Shown here piece after piece: positions 21,037-32,510 of a stretch of DNA of 64,000 nucleotides. Location of the stretch: the NCBI GenBank assembly GCA_022496185.1, contig WTXG01000001.1, forward strand, positions 1,488,001 through 1,552,000. Reading direction: 5' to 3'. Both the position numbers and the translations under genes were made by a program. The notes beneath the pieces were generated by a model. That model did no database searches. It worked only from the letters and a program-made list of their open reading frames with translations, and was not told the DNA's origin. The stretch comes from Multifurca ochricompacta. Lineage: Eukaryota; Basidiomycota; Agaricomycetes; Russulales; Russulaceae. Every line of letters starts with the position of its first letter. The first letter of the stretch is position 1.

Positions 21037-23226
21037 ATGCCCTCCTCTCTTATTAGCCCTCAAGGTATTGCGCGGCATACATCCGCACGCATTCCTCACT
21101 TTCCACTGGACATGTACCCCCGTGGTCGCTCTAGAGACATCTCTCCCGTCGCTCTTGCTCGCCAGGCCTCCGAGGAACGACGCTGCAACAGAATTTCCAT
21201 CATGAGCCACTATCCCCTCCCCACTAACCCAGAAAAGCAGCATACTCTCGGTCATTTCTACCATACTCTTCCACCATCTTCTTCCCCATCCCCCTCTACT
21301 ACCCCTTTCGCCCTCACCCCTCCCGATCCTACCCCATTCTGCACACAGCCTCGCGCTCGCATTGTACATCCCAATGGTGCTCATGCGCCTATAGATCCTC
21401 GTGAATCTTCATTCATCATGCGGGCGGTCAACCAGCAGCCCCTCCTTTATTCTGTTCAATCCCAAGTTTCATCACCGCTTCCCTCAGATCGTCTGGTGGA
21501 GAAGCCTGATTCACAACTCGTGTCTGCACAGCGTGCACGCGAACAAGCCCGTGCCAAATCCTGCTATGAGACGCTGGCTCGTGCGGAGCAAGTGTTTGCC
21601 ACCATTCTCGAGCGTTCACGTCGCGAACGCCTCGCCGCCCTTCTCATTCGCGCACGTCAGGAGGATGAACTGAAGGAACGTGAGCGTGCCACACGCGAGA
21701 TGGAAAGGCTGGAGCAGGAACGAGACCGCCCTCGCCTCTCTAACTGCACCACTTGCACCTCCACTTACCGCTCTAACTTCCGCGTCCTCGCACGAGCTTC
21801 ACCCTCATCCGCCCCACCCCAGCAGCGACAGGTCGCCGACCGGTTCACCTACACGTTTCCCGTTCCCTCGACATCTTCTTTCGTCCATTCGGCTCCGATG
21901 CGACAGCAGCAAGGAAGTATGAAGACACGTTTGGGACTTGTGGCATTGACGAACCCTAACGTCACCAATGCGCACGACGTTTCTTTCGACGACATCCGTG
22001 CAAGCATGAGAAGTGTACTCTTTCCTATTACTCACGGGGATTCAGTGTCGGGAAAGACGCGGCGCGAATCCGAGCTGCTCGGGACATTATTAGAGGCTGT
22101 GGGCTGGGAAGAAGGTGAGCGGTGGCAGCAGAGAGGTCGAGCCAATGTGCGGGCGTCGCGGGTGCCAGAGATTGTTCCTGGATGTGAAGCTTGCGCGTCG
22201 GCATCATTATCCCTTGATGGTTTCTCGGTTCCACCTTTCCAGACACTGCCACACTCACCTGGTCTTTCCGCGTCCACTTCAGCATCGGTCGCATCACGGC
22301 CGATCTCATGGCTGTCGTTCGGTTCACGCAAGTCGGCATCCTCGATCCATAAGGCGCAGATAACTCCGCCCGAAGAGATCAAAGATTTCCCGTCTGTTCC
22401 CGATCACCCCAGTCGACAACATTCATGCCGCTGCACCCGCGGGCAATGCTTCGTGGCCGTTGATGTCAATGATAGCCCCTTGGGCAACAGGGCTGAACCG
22501 TCCCCAGCGCCGGTGCCCTCCACGACGACCACGAATACATGTCGTGGACCTCCCCAACGACGCAGGCGCAAAGGTAGTTTGTCCGTGCGAACATGGTTCG
22601 CAATACAGTCTTCTGTGACATCCATGCTGTCGACAGTCACGCGCATTCAACATGTATACGTCACAGCGACAATAGCAACGCTGGCTGCAACAGAGTACGC
22701 ACCACATGAACAGACGCCGAGTCATCCTTCAAAAACGCGCTTAAAGGATGCAGGTCGTCACCCTAGTGGTTGGCGGGCTAAGCGGAGTGACGTGGCGAGG
22801 TTTACCTCGTCGACACCCTACTCCAAGAAGAGTGCCGTTCCGTACATCGTCTTCGATCTAGTTGAGCTTGAAGGGATACAACGATCCCTCCTTCCTACAT
22901 CTGAACTGCTGGGAAATATCCCGTCCCGGGACCCCATACCCTCGCATTCCCCGACCTCCCGTTCCTTGACGATACCTCATACTTATTATAATGCTGATCG
23001 CCCTATCTTTAACGCAAACCCCCTCCATCTTCTGTCTAGGGCGCAAATTAACTCTTGGCGCTTCCGTGGCGCACCGGGTGCCATGCCCGCGCGGGTGTTC
23101 TGTCGTCCCGAGCTCTTCTATCGCCTTGAGACTGGTGGCGGCACCTTTCGAGAGGCAAGAGGCGGAAGTGCACTGAAGTGGAGCTGGCGTGTCGCTTGGG
23201 ACACCGAAGATAACGTTGGATACTAG
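21037..23226 (+). CDS. Uncharacterised 729-aa protein, single coding exon
   Basis: An uninterrupted 2,190-nt frame from ATG 21037 to TAG 23224-23226 is exceptional here, where most genes carry an intron every 100-300 nt. The protein is Ser/Pro/Arg-rich and mostly disordered. Residues about 165-235 form a charged helical segment (AREQARAKSCYETLARAEQ, RRERLAALLIRAR, ELKERERATREMERLEQE), likely a short coiled coil. Scattered Cys pairs (ISNCTTCTST-like at about 230, RCTRGQC at about 465) show no clear zinc-finger spacing. No signal peptide, catalytic motif or known domain is visible. Antisense ORFs of 100-150 aa are shadows. A second in-frame ATG (codon 27) follows, so the start is tentative. Function unknown. 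Confidence 0.6.
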   Translation: MPSSLISPQGIARHTSARIPHFPLDMYPRGRSRDISPVALARQASEERRCNRISIMSHYPLPTNPEKQHTLGHFYHTLPPSSSPSPSTTPFALTPPDPTPFCTQPRARIVHPNGAHAPIDPRESSFIMRAVNQQPLLYSVQSQVSSPLPSDRLVEKPDSQLVSAQRAREQARAKSCYETLARAEQVFATILERSRRERLAALLIRARQEDELKERERATREMERLEQERDRPRLSNCTTCTSTYRSNFRVLARASPSSAPPQQRQVADRFTYTFPVPSTSSFVHSAPMRQQQGSMKTRLGLVALTNPNVTNAHDVSFDDIRASMRSVLFPITHGDSVSGKTRRESELLGTLLEAVGWEEGERWQQRGRANVRASRVPEIVPGCEACASASLSLDGFSVPPFQTLPHSPGLSASTSASVASRPISWLSFGSRKSASSIHKAQITPPEEIKDFPSVPDHPSRQHSCRCTRGQCFVAVDVNDSPLGNRAEPSPAPVPSTTTTNTCRGPPQRRRRKGSLSVRTWFAIQSSVTSMLSTVTRIQHVYVTATIATLAATEYAPHEQTPSHPSKTRLKDAGRHPSGWRAKRSDVARFTSSTPYSKKSAVPYIVFDLVELEGIQRSLLPTSELLGNIPSRDPIPSHSPTSRSLTIPHTYYNADRPIFNANPLHLLSRAQINSWRFRGAPGAMPARVFCRPELFYRLETGGGTFREARGGSALKWSWRVAWDTEDNVGY

Positions 23227-23629
23227 GCATCTTGCTTGTCCTTCCTCTACCTTTTCTGTTTTTTCACTTCCTTTTTTATAGTCGTTGGCCATGTGAGATA
23301 GAGGTTCTGGTTTCACTTTTTGTTTTTCTTCTCTCCATGCTGTGACTCATCGCTCTTGCATTGCTGTGTTGTATCCGTGCTCAACTTGTACACTCTCTGT
23401 ACCACTCTGTCGTGACGGCCTGTATGTATGCTCTCTAGGTTCGCATCGGTTTCGCGTCACCGTAGATTTACCCGCTTTATACTACATCGTCTTTCTTTAT
23501 TGGTAATGGGAATAGAGACTTGTAGATAGAAATGACGACCTCCTCGCGATCCACACCTGTTCATTATGGCCCATAATCACAAACCTCAAGATGTGAAGCT
23601 CATGAATGAATGGGCCCATACATGAAACG
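23227..23629. other. 3' intergenic spacer
   Basis: This spacer separates the ends of two convergent genes. It holds pyrimidine-rich 3' UTR-like sequence and no recognisable coding or RNA feature. Confidence 0.5.
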
Positions 23630-25321
23630 CTACCACCCTACGCTCCTTCCTCGTCCCCCAAACAAAACCCCCCTTCCGCGTCCTGCACCACCGGGCCCCC
23701 CTCCACCAACCCCAGGACCCTGCAGCTCCATGTTACGCGCAAGGCCGGCGATCCCGAGTGGCGGTGGAGGCGGTTTTTGCTGTTGCATCAGAGGGGCCCC
23801 TACAGGGCTCGGTCCAACCATACCAGCACCAGCACCGGAACCGTTACCACCAATAGGTGTACCCCATGACGCACTCACAAACACCCCGGCGCTGCGACCG
23901 GCCAGCGCCCCGCTACCGCCACCAGCAGCGCTGGCAGTGGCTGTCGTCATCATCGCGTGGGGCGCGTTTGGAGGCATGAGCGTGTGTAGACGACTGGGCG
24001 AGGCTGCGAGTCCGAGCACGCTCGTGTCCTCACGGAAACCGAGGGTGAACGGATTGTTGGGCTCCGCGCCAGCGTTGGCCCATGCTGATGAGCCTCCCGT
24101 GGGCTGTTGGGGCGCACTGTGGAAAAATGTTACGGTTGGCGGCTCCGGGTCGATGTCTGAGATGCCTGCAGCAGCAAGTGATGTAGGTCAATACCAAGGT
24201 GCGTGCGAAGGTGCGCATTTTCGGCCCCGAGACGAGCTATTTCAAGTTCGCGTGCTTCCACCCAGTCAAAATCTAGTTCTACGCCTTGTTCCAAAGAGGA
24301 AGGGTCTGGATCAGAAGCGGGATCTGAAGTAGAGACATTGGCAGTGGCGGTGGCGGTGGCAGAAGCGATTGCGCCAGCGTGGGAGAGAGAAGGCTCCAGT
24401 ACGGATGGCTGTTCCTCGGTTTCGGGATCGACTTGCGGCAAGTCGCTGGATGCAGTATTGGGTTGTGGAGTTTGAGTGACACCAGACTCAACGCCTGACT
24501 GGTGCAGAAATGGTGCATGACGGGTTGGCCTGGCGTGTGGCTCAGATGGAAGTGGCGTGCCAGGAGGCCGGTGCGAATCGCTCACTTCTGCATTCGCCTT
24601 TACTCCTTCCAATGGTTGTTCTACAGGCTCATGACCTGCAAGAGAAAGTGAAGCAGTTTGCAACATATGACTGAGGCGGTGAAGGGAAAGATTCAAAGTC
24701 ATTGTTGTGGTTTGTTCAGCGGGAAGTGATGGTTCGCGGGTGATCAAAGAGTCATAGTACTCTGAAAGGGTAACTTGATGCTGTTGTGCAGCTACCTGAA
24801 GATGCAAAGGGCTGTATCAGTCGAAAGCAGTGACAAGACAAAAAGAAGGGAAACAGACAGCGTGGCTACGAAACTTGGCCATAATGGTCTCCATGGTCTG
24901 TTCGTACTCTTTAAGCAATAGACTCAATTGTCTATTCTCCTGCTGGAGGCTATGGTTCTCGATAATGATCTGGGCATTGGCTCGTTCCAGCTCAGACTCG
25001 AGAGTTTCTGCAGGGAATCTCTGGCTGAATGTAAAGGTGACGCCACCACGTCATGATGCGCACCCTTGGAAATGTCTACGTTGAATCTTCTCAGCGTGAA
25101 GTCGGAGTTCGAGTTGTCTGCTTCAGCCTTGATGAGACGGGGCTCTGTTTGTGAAACAACGAAGTGGGATGAAAGAGTTGAGTTGAGCGTACCTTGAGAG
25201 TTTCTGCTTGAGACAGCAGAGAATTGGTGAACTTTTGATTATGAGCGAGCTGGTCACTAATTTCATTGATAATTTGCCATGCTCTCAGGAAAAAGTCGCC
25301 CTCGACTTCGCTGCCATACAT
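23630..25321 (-). CDS. STRIPAK complex coiled-coil subunit, SIKE/FGFR1OP2 family
   Basis: From ATG 25321: [20 protein letters not shown], then [17 protein letters not shown], then the coiled-coil core [19 protein letters not shown] / [19 protein letters not shown] and [16 protein letters not shown]. The LQQENRQL...[16 protein letters not shown] block matches the signature of FGFR1OP2/SIKE proteins (QQENRQI...L.EHQSALELIMSKYR type). In fungi these are small coiled-coil subunits of the STRIPAK/SIP phosphatase complex, which acts with striatin and PP2A in cell fusion, septation and development. The fungal protein has a long extension: an Ala/Thr/Pro-rich linker, a second leucine-zipper-like helix ([19 protein letters not shown]) and a Gly/Pro/Met-rich tail ending GRGRSVGW. 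Introns fall near 25090-25195 and 24800-24870. The family call is firm for the core helix; the ending was read by eye. Confidence 0.75.
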
Positions 25322-25764
25322 TTTCCAACGGAATGGGAAAATGAGAAACGAAATGGCTTGGGAGAAGAAGTTGTTGTGTTGTTGGTAATAACTTGAAGAC
25401 CCCGGGAACCGTAATTATGAGTCGACGTCGATCAATACAAGCACAGTTGGACAGTGTACAGATTCAAACTACTATGAACCATGAACCATGAACCAAAGGA
25501 AAGGAAAAGGTGTTGTAAGAGAAGAGCAGTAGTAGTAAGGGCAAGTAGCAAGAGTAAGAATCGAGTACAAGTCGAGTAAAAAGTAAAAAGTAAATGACAC
25601 CGCCTCTGCCTCATTCCTCATTCTCTCTTCTCTTCTTTTTTCTATCAAATCCTCAGCCTCGTTTTCACTCAACTACACCGTATTCCCGCAGAATCAACCC
25701 CATTTCTCTGTTTCTTTCGTTCATACAACGTCCTTAATCATTACTTCTTTTTTTTCACGTCTTC
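25322..25764. promoter_or_regulatory. Divergent promoter spacer
   Basis: The interval lies between two divergent starts (STRIPAK subunit and R3HCC1-like gene). It contains a direct repeat of ATGAACC at about 25474-25495 and pyrimidine-rich sequence close to the plus-strand ATG. No TATA box or RNA gene was recognised. Confidence 0.4.
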
Positions 25765-26651
25765 ATGGCTTCGTCGCTCTCTCAACTTTCCGCATCAGTC
25801 ACGCGCATCCTATCTTTAACTGGTTTTCCCAAGGAGCTCAAGACGCGCGATATTCAACTTGCCTTTTCAGAATGGGAGAATGCAAATGGAGGGTTTAAAA
25901 TAAAGTGGATTGACGACACTAGCCTTCTCATCGTCTTTGCAGATGCTACGGTTGGTGAGCCCCTTTCTCTTACAGCCGCAAAAATTTGCATGTGCATGTG
26001 CATGTATATTGTGCTAAGACAGCGCTAACTGCTTAACGTTTACGAACAGCCAAGCGAGGATATCTTTCTATCATCGCGAACCCACCAGCTATATTTTCCT
26101 CCCCTACGTCTGACGGTTCCGCCATCATCCGCCCGTATGACGGTCCAGATGCTCAAGTGATCATTCAAAATGTCAACTCACGGGGACAGAACCCGACCCG
26201 AGGACACAACGGGCGGTCTGCTTCCATCGCAATTCCGAATCAACGCACACGGAGCAACGGCAATGGCGCCAATCTTGGCAACCTTGTGGTGGGGATAAAT
26301 GGTCATAGCACCATTGCAGACCTGCAGGCGAATGTTCTACCCGTCCCTGGCCCTATCTCCCCCGTCGGACGCGAGGGGTCACCTACATTGCCAAATTTAC
26401 CGTCGCACCCGACTCTGGATTCATTGATTAGCTCATCTTTAAGTGACGGGTCTGGGACTCCTGCAGATCCAGCTATTCTCGCTATGAGTCCTCAGACATC
26501 TGGCCCTAGAATTGGCGACCCGGGTAAGCGCATGCTCGGTGCCGCATTGGGGGTACGACACCCAGGATTGCCGCCGCGCCAAGTAGGCAACGCTGAACAG
26601 GCTATGAAGGAGATTCAGCGGGCGATGGGCGGATTGACTGTGGCGGAATAA
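25765..26651 (+). CDS. R3HCC1-like protein with RRM-type fold
   Basis: Exon 1 reads SVTRILSLTGFPKELKTRDI then QLAFSEWEN, GGFKIKWIDDTSLLIVFADA and, after an intron at about 25954-26050, AKRGYLSI. The order beta-helix-beta with FDIKW-DDT-hydrophobic strand is the pattern of the RRM-like domain of vertebrate R3HCC1/R3HCC1L proteins, which are linked to the exon-junction complex. There is no R3H domain. The rest is disordered: a Gly/Asn-rich stretch, LPNLPSHPTLDSLISSSLSD, and a conserved-looking tail QAMKEIQRAMGGLTVAE ending TAA 26651. The fold assignment is inferred from motif spacing; the molecular role in fungi is unknown. Confidence 0.65.
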
Positions 26652-27168
26652 GCGAAGTGAGTTGAATGAGGGACACGCCCACCCGTCGATCAATCACCAA
26701 TCAATTGAGTTTGTTCCTCGCGTTCGTTTTTTTTTTCTTTTTCGTTCGCCTGTAATCGTTATTGTGGTTGGTTGGTTGTTGTTTCTGTGGTCGTGAAGGG
26801 CGCGCGTCTGACCTTCCTTAGGATTCTGTTTTCTTTTCTGTTTTTTCATCATATCACGTCCATCCCTACTAGTAGTAGTACTCGTACTCGTACTCGTATA
26901 CGTACTCGTATACGTATATAGTGATGTTGATGGCATACACACACTCACACTCACTCTTTTCTTTTTCTTTTTTGTAATATAAATAAATGTATTTGTGTAC
27001 TTGTGACGTAGATGTGACATGACGTGACTGATATGTGACTCATCTTCTCTGTCTTGTCTTGTCTTGTCTCCTCTCTTCTCTCTTCTTTGCTGGGCTCAAC
27101 TCACAACTCACCAGCACGCATGTATATATAAACTCTCCCTTTACTCATCCTCTCTCCCTCGCGCTACT
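26652..27168. other. Intergenic spacer with CTCGTA/TACG repeats
   Basis: Between two same-strand genes. It holds imperfect ACTCGT/ATACGT tandem units at about 26878-26920, a CACACT run near 26937-26955 and four TCTTG/CTTGT units around 27048-27068. A TATATATA run at 27123-27128 lies about 45 bp upstream of the next ATG and may be its TATA element. Confidence 0.5.
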
Positions 27169-28597
27169 ATGCAATCTTTTCCCTTCGAATATCATGAACG
27201 CCCCATTCAAATATCACCATCCCCAGATTTTATAAACAACCCCCCATATTCATCTTCTTTTTGCTACGGTCAATTCTCCTCCATTTTATCTCTCCGTGCC
27301 GCCGCGTCTGCCTCCACCCCCTCCGTTTCGTCTATTGACACCCCAGTACATGAGGGGGAGAGGCTTACCGTGCACCCAATTATCGCCGACGAGTCATCCC
27401 ATAGCTTATTGGATGCCACCTCTTATTCGTATTCGGGTCAGTACCCCCCACAGCCACAGCTGCCGCCAGACAATTTCAACCTTCCTTTCGCTGCCTTATC
27501 TGCTAAACCTTCTTCTAATGGAGTAATCCATGGGCACCAGGCGCTCGTCTCGGCGCCTCTCCACTGTCATCGCGTGATGAGTAAGTGGAGTCTCCCTGTC
27601 TCTTCTAGCACGTAATTGATCTCGTTGTAGGCCAAGTCTTCAACGTCCGTCTTTGGGTTATTCTACTAGCCCCCTCGACAAGCCCTATCCACAACCGTCC
27701 GGCGCACCCGTCTTTACTCCATCGGGCTGTCAGACGCACGCCTTATCACTGACTCCACATGTTTATTCTTTACCCCTTCAGCGTTCAGAAACGACCATGA
27801 CCCTTCATTATGATCTGACAACGTCCACAACCAAAACCATTCAGACCAGTACCACGACCACGACAATGACCGTACTCCAGAGTGCGGTTCCTTCCGCTAA
27901 CGTATGCACTGTGCTTACACGCCATCCCGCTCAGACCTGCCCTCCTCGTCACGCTTCTCAACCTCCCCCTCCTGTACAATCTAAGTTGTCCACGGATGCC
28001 TGGCAATTCTCGAATACCTCATCATTTCTTTCGTTTCCTTCCTTTATGACACCCACGACTATGGCTCCGTTACCTGCGGCATCAGTGCCTCTCTATCACC
28101 CGAGACCCATGCGCCCCCTTCCAGAATGGGCCAAGAAGTCCTCCCCCATTCCAGATGAGCTGACTCCGGAGGTCTCTCTAAATTCCGATCCGACTACAAT
28201 GCTGACGCATGGTATTTTTCCCCTGCCAAGAGCATCTGGTCCACAGTTGGGTGAGAATTGGAATTATGAAGCACCTGTTGCAGGCGCTACCATTCGGGAA
28301 ATGATCGATTCTCAAGAAACCAGTCGAAATGACGACGATGAGGACGACTTTGATGATGACGAGTATTATGACTACAGTGAAGACACGGACATGGAGGGAA
28401 CTGAAGGCGAATTTGAGATGGAGAATCGTCCAACGACACCTGAATTCCGCACGTCTCCATCTTGTCTGACTACTTTTTATGGAACACTTTCATCCGCGGC
28501 TGTGCCTCTGTCATCCTCATCTCTGCTTTGCCAACCCATTGCTGATGTGGTGCAGAACCAATTCAGAACCTCGGATTTGAGGCATCTACCGGGGTGA
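27169..28597 (+). CDS. Uncharacterised Ser/Pro/Thr-rich protein with acidic patch
   Basis: ATG 27169 opens MQSFPFEYHERPIQISPSPD. One intron near 27583-27630 joins the first exon to a 945-nt second exon ending at TGA 28597. The protein is about 450 aa, low-complexity, with a Thr-rich run (TTSTTKTIQTSTTTTTMTV), a segment RPMRPLPEWAKKSSPIPDEL, and a strongly acidic patch (NDDDEDDFDDDEYYDYSED) near residue 380. No signal peptide or membrane segment is seen. The family is not recognised. The size of the ORF and the clean splice support a real gene, and the acidic patch suggests a nuclear or scaffolding role at most. Confidence 0.55.
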
Positions 28598-29013
28598 TCG
28601 TTCGTGCATTCTATCGTTAGGCAGGCTGTTTTAACTTCGACTAGTACCGTTGCCCCACCTTTTAGGTGGCCTGAGCTTTTCATGTATTTTTGAACACTAT
28701 CTTTGTATCATATAGACTCGCATTATTATCAGCTGTATTATTCTCAACCGTCTCCTCGCCTCTAAGCAGCAGAATAAGCAGAGTGTGCCCACGGGTCGTC
28801 CGTCGTGAGCTCCGTTCCGCCTCGGCGTTCATATAGCTGCGGCTCTGTAGCCGTGCGCCTGTGCACCCGCTACTCAACTCAATCAACTTCAACGACACAA
28901 CGCTGAATCCGTGCCCCCACTTTTTTCTTCCTATACTTACTAGTAGTCATCACTGGTCTATCCATTCTCATTCCCTCGTCTCGCCTTGTGAGGCGTGTCA
29001 TTTCACTCCCGCC
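28598..29013. promoter_or_regulatory. Spacer and probable 5' UTR of the NVJ2-like gene
   Basis: Contains the 3' UTR of the preceding gene and the promoter/5' UTR of the next. The NVJ2-like frame is open back to 28861, but that stretch (proline, serine, histidine) precedes a much better N-terminal membrane segment starting at ATG 29014. Confidence 0.45.
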
Positions 29014-32000
29014 ATGTCATTCAGGACTTTGGTTTACGCATATGTCATTGGCGGCATCACCTTTATCCCTCTGCTCATCATTTCTTTATTCGCATTCACT
29101 ATTTACACCTCAATCCCTGTCGGTGATCCTGACCTGACAAAGCCCACACAGCAAAACTCAAAGCCCAAAGACAGTGACAGTCTAGAAGTGGATGAATCCA
29201 TCACATCAGACCCAACCGTTGACCTGAATGATCTCCCCAAGACACGTAGGGGCTGGCTCACAATGCGTCGTACATTCGAGGAGGTCGCCTTCGATGGTTC
29301 ATATGTCACTCTCATGAAGTCCTTCCTGGATTCGCGCTCCAAGGACCCTAAGCGGTCGCGCCCGCGGGACATGTGGTACGTAGTACTCAAGGGGAAGGTA
29401 CTCTACTTGTACGAGGACGAGGGTATGACCGAATGTGAGGCTGCCATCGAGCTTAGCAGTCACCAAGTCGTGATCTATCCTGAAGGACTTCTCGACGGGG
29501 AGCTCTTCACTAAGCGCAATGCCATCTGCCTCAAGCCGAAGCCGGAAAGTGGCATGCCGAGCGTGACGCGTCAGATGCAACTCTCCTCCCCGAACGTCGA
29601 TGAAAAGGTGGAGGAACGCAGGGGCCACAACCCAAAGAAAAAGCAAAGGGACAAGGAGTGGCTCACCGAACCCGAAAAGCAGCGTGACTTTGCCCGGGAA
29701 GAGACACCTGACCCCTCCACACCATGGTTCATATTCATGCGGTCCAGCGTTGAGATGGAGGACTGGTACTTGTCGTTGATACACGCATCAGAACATCCTG
29801 CAAATACTTCGATGCTTTCTCCTTTGCAAGCCATTTTTTCTCCCGCGGACATGAATCACCTTGTGGCCACTCTCGATGAACAACCGGATGTTATTCCGAT
29901 GCGCTGGCTGAATGCTCTCCTGGGTCGCATTTTCTTCAGCTATTACAACACAGACGCGCTCGAATCGTACGTCATAGGACGCCTCATGAAAAAGTTGTCC
30001 AAGGTGAAACGCCCGAACTTTCTCTCCGAAATTGTCGTCACAGAGGCAAACATGGGGAACAAGCCAGTGACGTTCAGCAAGCCAATGCTCAAGGAGCTCA
30101 CAAAGGAGGGTGATGCCGCTCTCGAATTACACGTCCAATACAAAGGGGAGATGCGTATCACCATCAAGGCAGTCGCCACTATCTCTCTTGGCTTCAAGCC
30201 GTACACAGTCAAACTCGTACTGGCCGTGGTGTTGCGGGAACTGGAAGGGAATTGGTGGTTCGAGTCAAACGTCCCCCCAGCAACCGTATCTGGTATGCAT
30301 TCACGCATATGCCAAAGATGGTGCTGCATGTAGAGCCCGTCGTGAGCGACCGTCAAATCACATGGGGAATGATTCTAAACACTATTGAGTCGAAGCTGAA
30401 GGAGATTGTAAGTAATCAGTCAAGTCTTCACACGAAACCAAGACACCTGATATGATCCTGAAAGATTCTCGAGTCCATTGTCCTCCCACATATGGACGAC
30501 ATTACTTTCTTCAATAGCTCATCTTATGTTCACCGAGGTGGTATCTGGCCCGACGCTGCCCGTCACGAGAAGCCGAATCTCTCAAACGTGCCACCCGCTG
30601 TCGATGACGACGTACCCAGCGCATCAGCCGCTGCCGACGTGGATCCCTCATCCTCTCTTACTCCAGACGATCTTGACACCCAACTAAAGCGCTCTCATTC
30701 CCAGGGAGACGTTAATATAGACGCTGACCCTCAGTACGCGTCACCTCAATCATCTTATCATCGCACTACAACGCTGCCAGTCAACAGAGGTTCATCTCCG
30801 ACTCCCAATCCCACCCAGCCTCATCATTTCCTTCACCTCCGTGAACACGACCTAAACGTTGAGGACCCCGACTTACCGACGGAAGCCGCGCTGCTCGAAG
30901 CCCATTATCCCCGCTTTCGGAATGGGGGGTCTAGCAGCAGTGAGAAGAGTAAAAAGAAGCGATTTCTTAGCATTCGGCGGACGAGCCGCTCACCTTCTCC
31001 GAGTCTGGCCTCACGCCCCTCATCTCGCGAACCGTCTCCTACGCCATCGTTGGAGAAGCCGAGGAGTTCAAGTCCCGAGCTACTCATTGGCGCAAGTTCT
31101 TCCCAGGCTGATACACGCCCAACCAAGTCCCCTGTTTCATCCAGCCAGCCTTCGCTCCTTTCGACATTGAAGTCTCGCGCCGGAGATCGACAGGCTTTGA
31201 GCAGCACAGCAAGGGAGACGATGCGCAAATGGACAGTCAGTTGGGGTGGTTTGAAGAAGGACCAAGATCCGGGCGCGGCGTCATCCGAAGATGCACGGGA
31301 CGGTCGTGATTCCAGGAATCGCTCTGCTTCACAGAAGATGAAGTCAAGTTATGCGGAGATCCGTGCGGCTGTAGACGGACGCAGAGAAAAGGAGCGTCGA
31401 AGTTCCGATGGTTCATCAGCACCCATGCGCATACCCAGCCGTGGACACAAAGAGAGGGCAGACAGTTTGTCATCGGGGCACGATCTTGTGCAAGAGTCGT
31501 CCTTCTCCTCTTCACAAGCCGAGTCATCTCCGCCGCCATCGTCTGCTGGAGGTTCAGCGGAACCGTCAGCAGACGAGACTTGTCTTCCAGAGCAGTCGTT
31601 AACGCGGCCGCCAGCTGTCGATGTGAGCAGGATGCAACTGGACGTTGAAGACGTACATGGGTTGGGCCCGGCACCGGTGACGGTCATCTCTCCACCGACA
31701 CCAATCTCTCCTCCCCCACGCCCAATACAGTCGCAGCCCTCGCAAGGGAAGACTATGACAATACCCGGAATTCATGCACGTCACCGCGGTGAAGTTATGT
31801 CTATGGGCTATGCTCCCCCGTCGCTTCCTGCTTCTGAGGGGAAGACGGGCGTTTCGAGCGTTTACCGCCTCTGGAAACATTCGCCCACTGCACCGGCTGA
31901 ACCTGCAGACCGAGACGGAGAACATGCTCGCTCACGTTCCCCTCCGTCTTTGAACGCAGGGAGCGCGGAAACCTTACCAGAACCGTCGCCTGAGAATGCC

Positions 32001-32243
32001 CTTCGACCGACCGCCCCGCCGCTTCCTCCACGATCGCCGACGTTGCCGCGCTCAGTTCCGAGCGCACCGCCAAGCCCGTCACCTGCATCGGCGGCTCTCA
32101 AATCGATAGTATCCCGCGATGAGGAAAGTCGTGCAGGGTCTGAAGTTACCCAGGACGGCGACGACATGGAGACACCGGAATTCTCGACTCCAGCCGGTCC
32201 TAAACCGCCGCTTCCGCCACGTAAGATCCACGCATCTGCGTAG
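29014..32243 (+). CDS. NVJ2/TEX2-type PH- and SMP-domain lipid-transfer protein (one frame anomaly)
   Basis: The N-terminus is a membrane anchor ([20 protein letters not shown]). A split PH domain follows ([49 protein letters not shown]), then a synaptotagmin-like mitochondrial-lipid-binding (SMP) domain ([71 protein letters not shown]). A 500-residue Ser/Pro-rich disordered tail ends [17 protein letters not shown] domains form lipid-carrying tubes at ER contact sites; NVJ2 works at the nucleus-vacuole junction and ER-Golgi contacts. One intron at about 30408-30465 joins KLKEI to [12 protein letters not shown]. At 30247-30254 the frame shifts inside LREL-EGN-LVVRV: one T seems missing in AATT. 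No intron can explain it. Confidence 0.88.
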
Positions 32244-32362
32244 TAGTAGTTCCTTTGCCTTTGTACATACATTTATTTATGGCATCCATGTACAATAAAC
32301 TAAGCTGAACACACACTCCCTTGACGTCTTCCTCTAGTTTTTTTTTTTTCATTTACATACCT

Positions 32363-32387
32363 GGGCGTGGGCGTGGGCGTGGGCGTG
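32363..32387 (+). repeat. Four GGGCGT hexamers in intergenic spacer
   Basis: Perfect tandem GGGCGT units, G-rich, in the short NVJ2-DCTN6 spacer about 125 bp upstream of the DCTN6 ATG. Confidence 0.8.
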
Positions 32388-32510
32388 ATGGTTTATGTGT
32401 TGTGTCGCGTCGGAAGAATAAAAGTCGCAAACACAACACAACATAATAAAAGAGCCTTACCGCACTCAAGTTTTTAATGTTAACACACAACAGCTCAAAG
32501 TCGAGAGTAC

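Noticed and set aside
28861..29013. In-frame upstream start for the NVJ2-like protein
   Set aside because: The extra 51 residues are Pro/Ser/His-rich and would bury the N-terminal membrane segment that family members have at their start. ATG 29014 is preferred.
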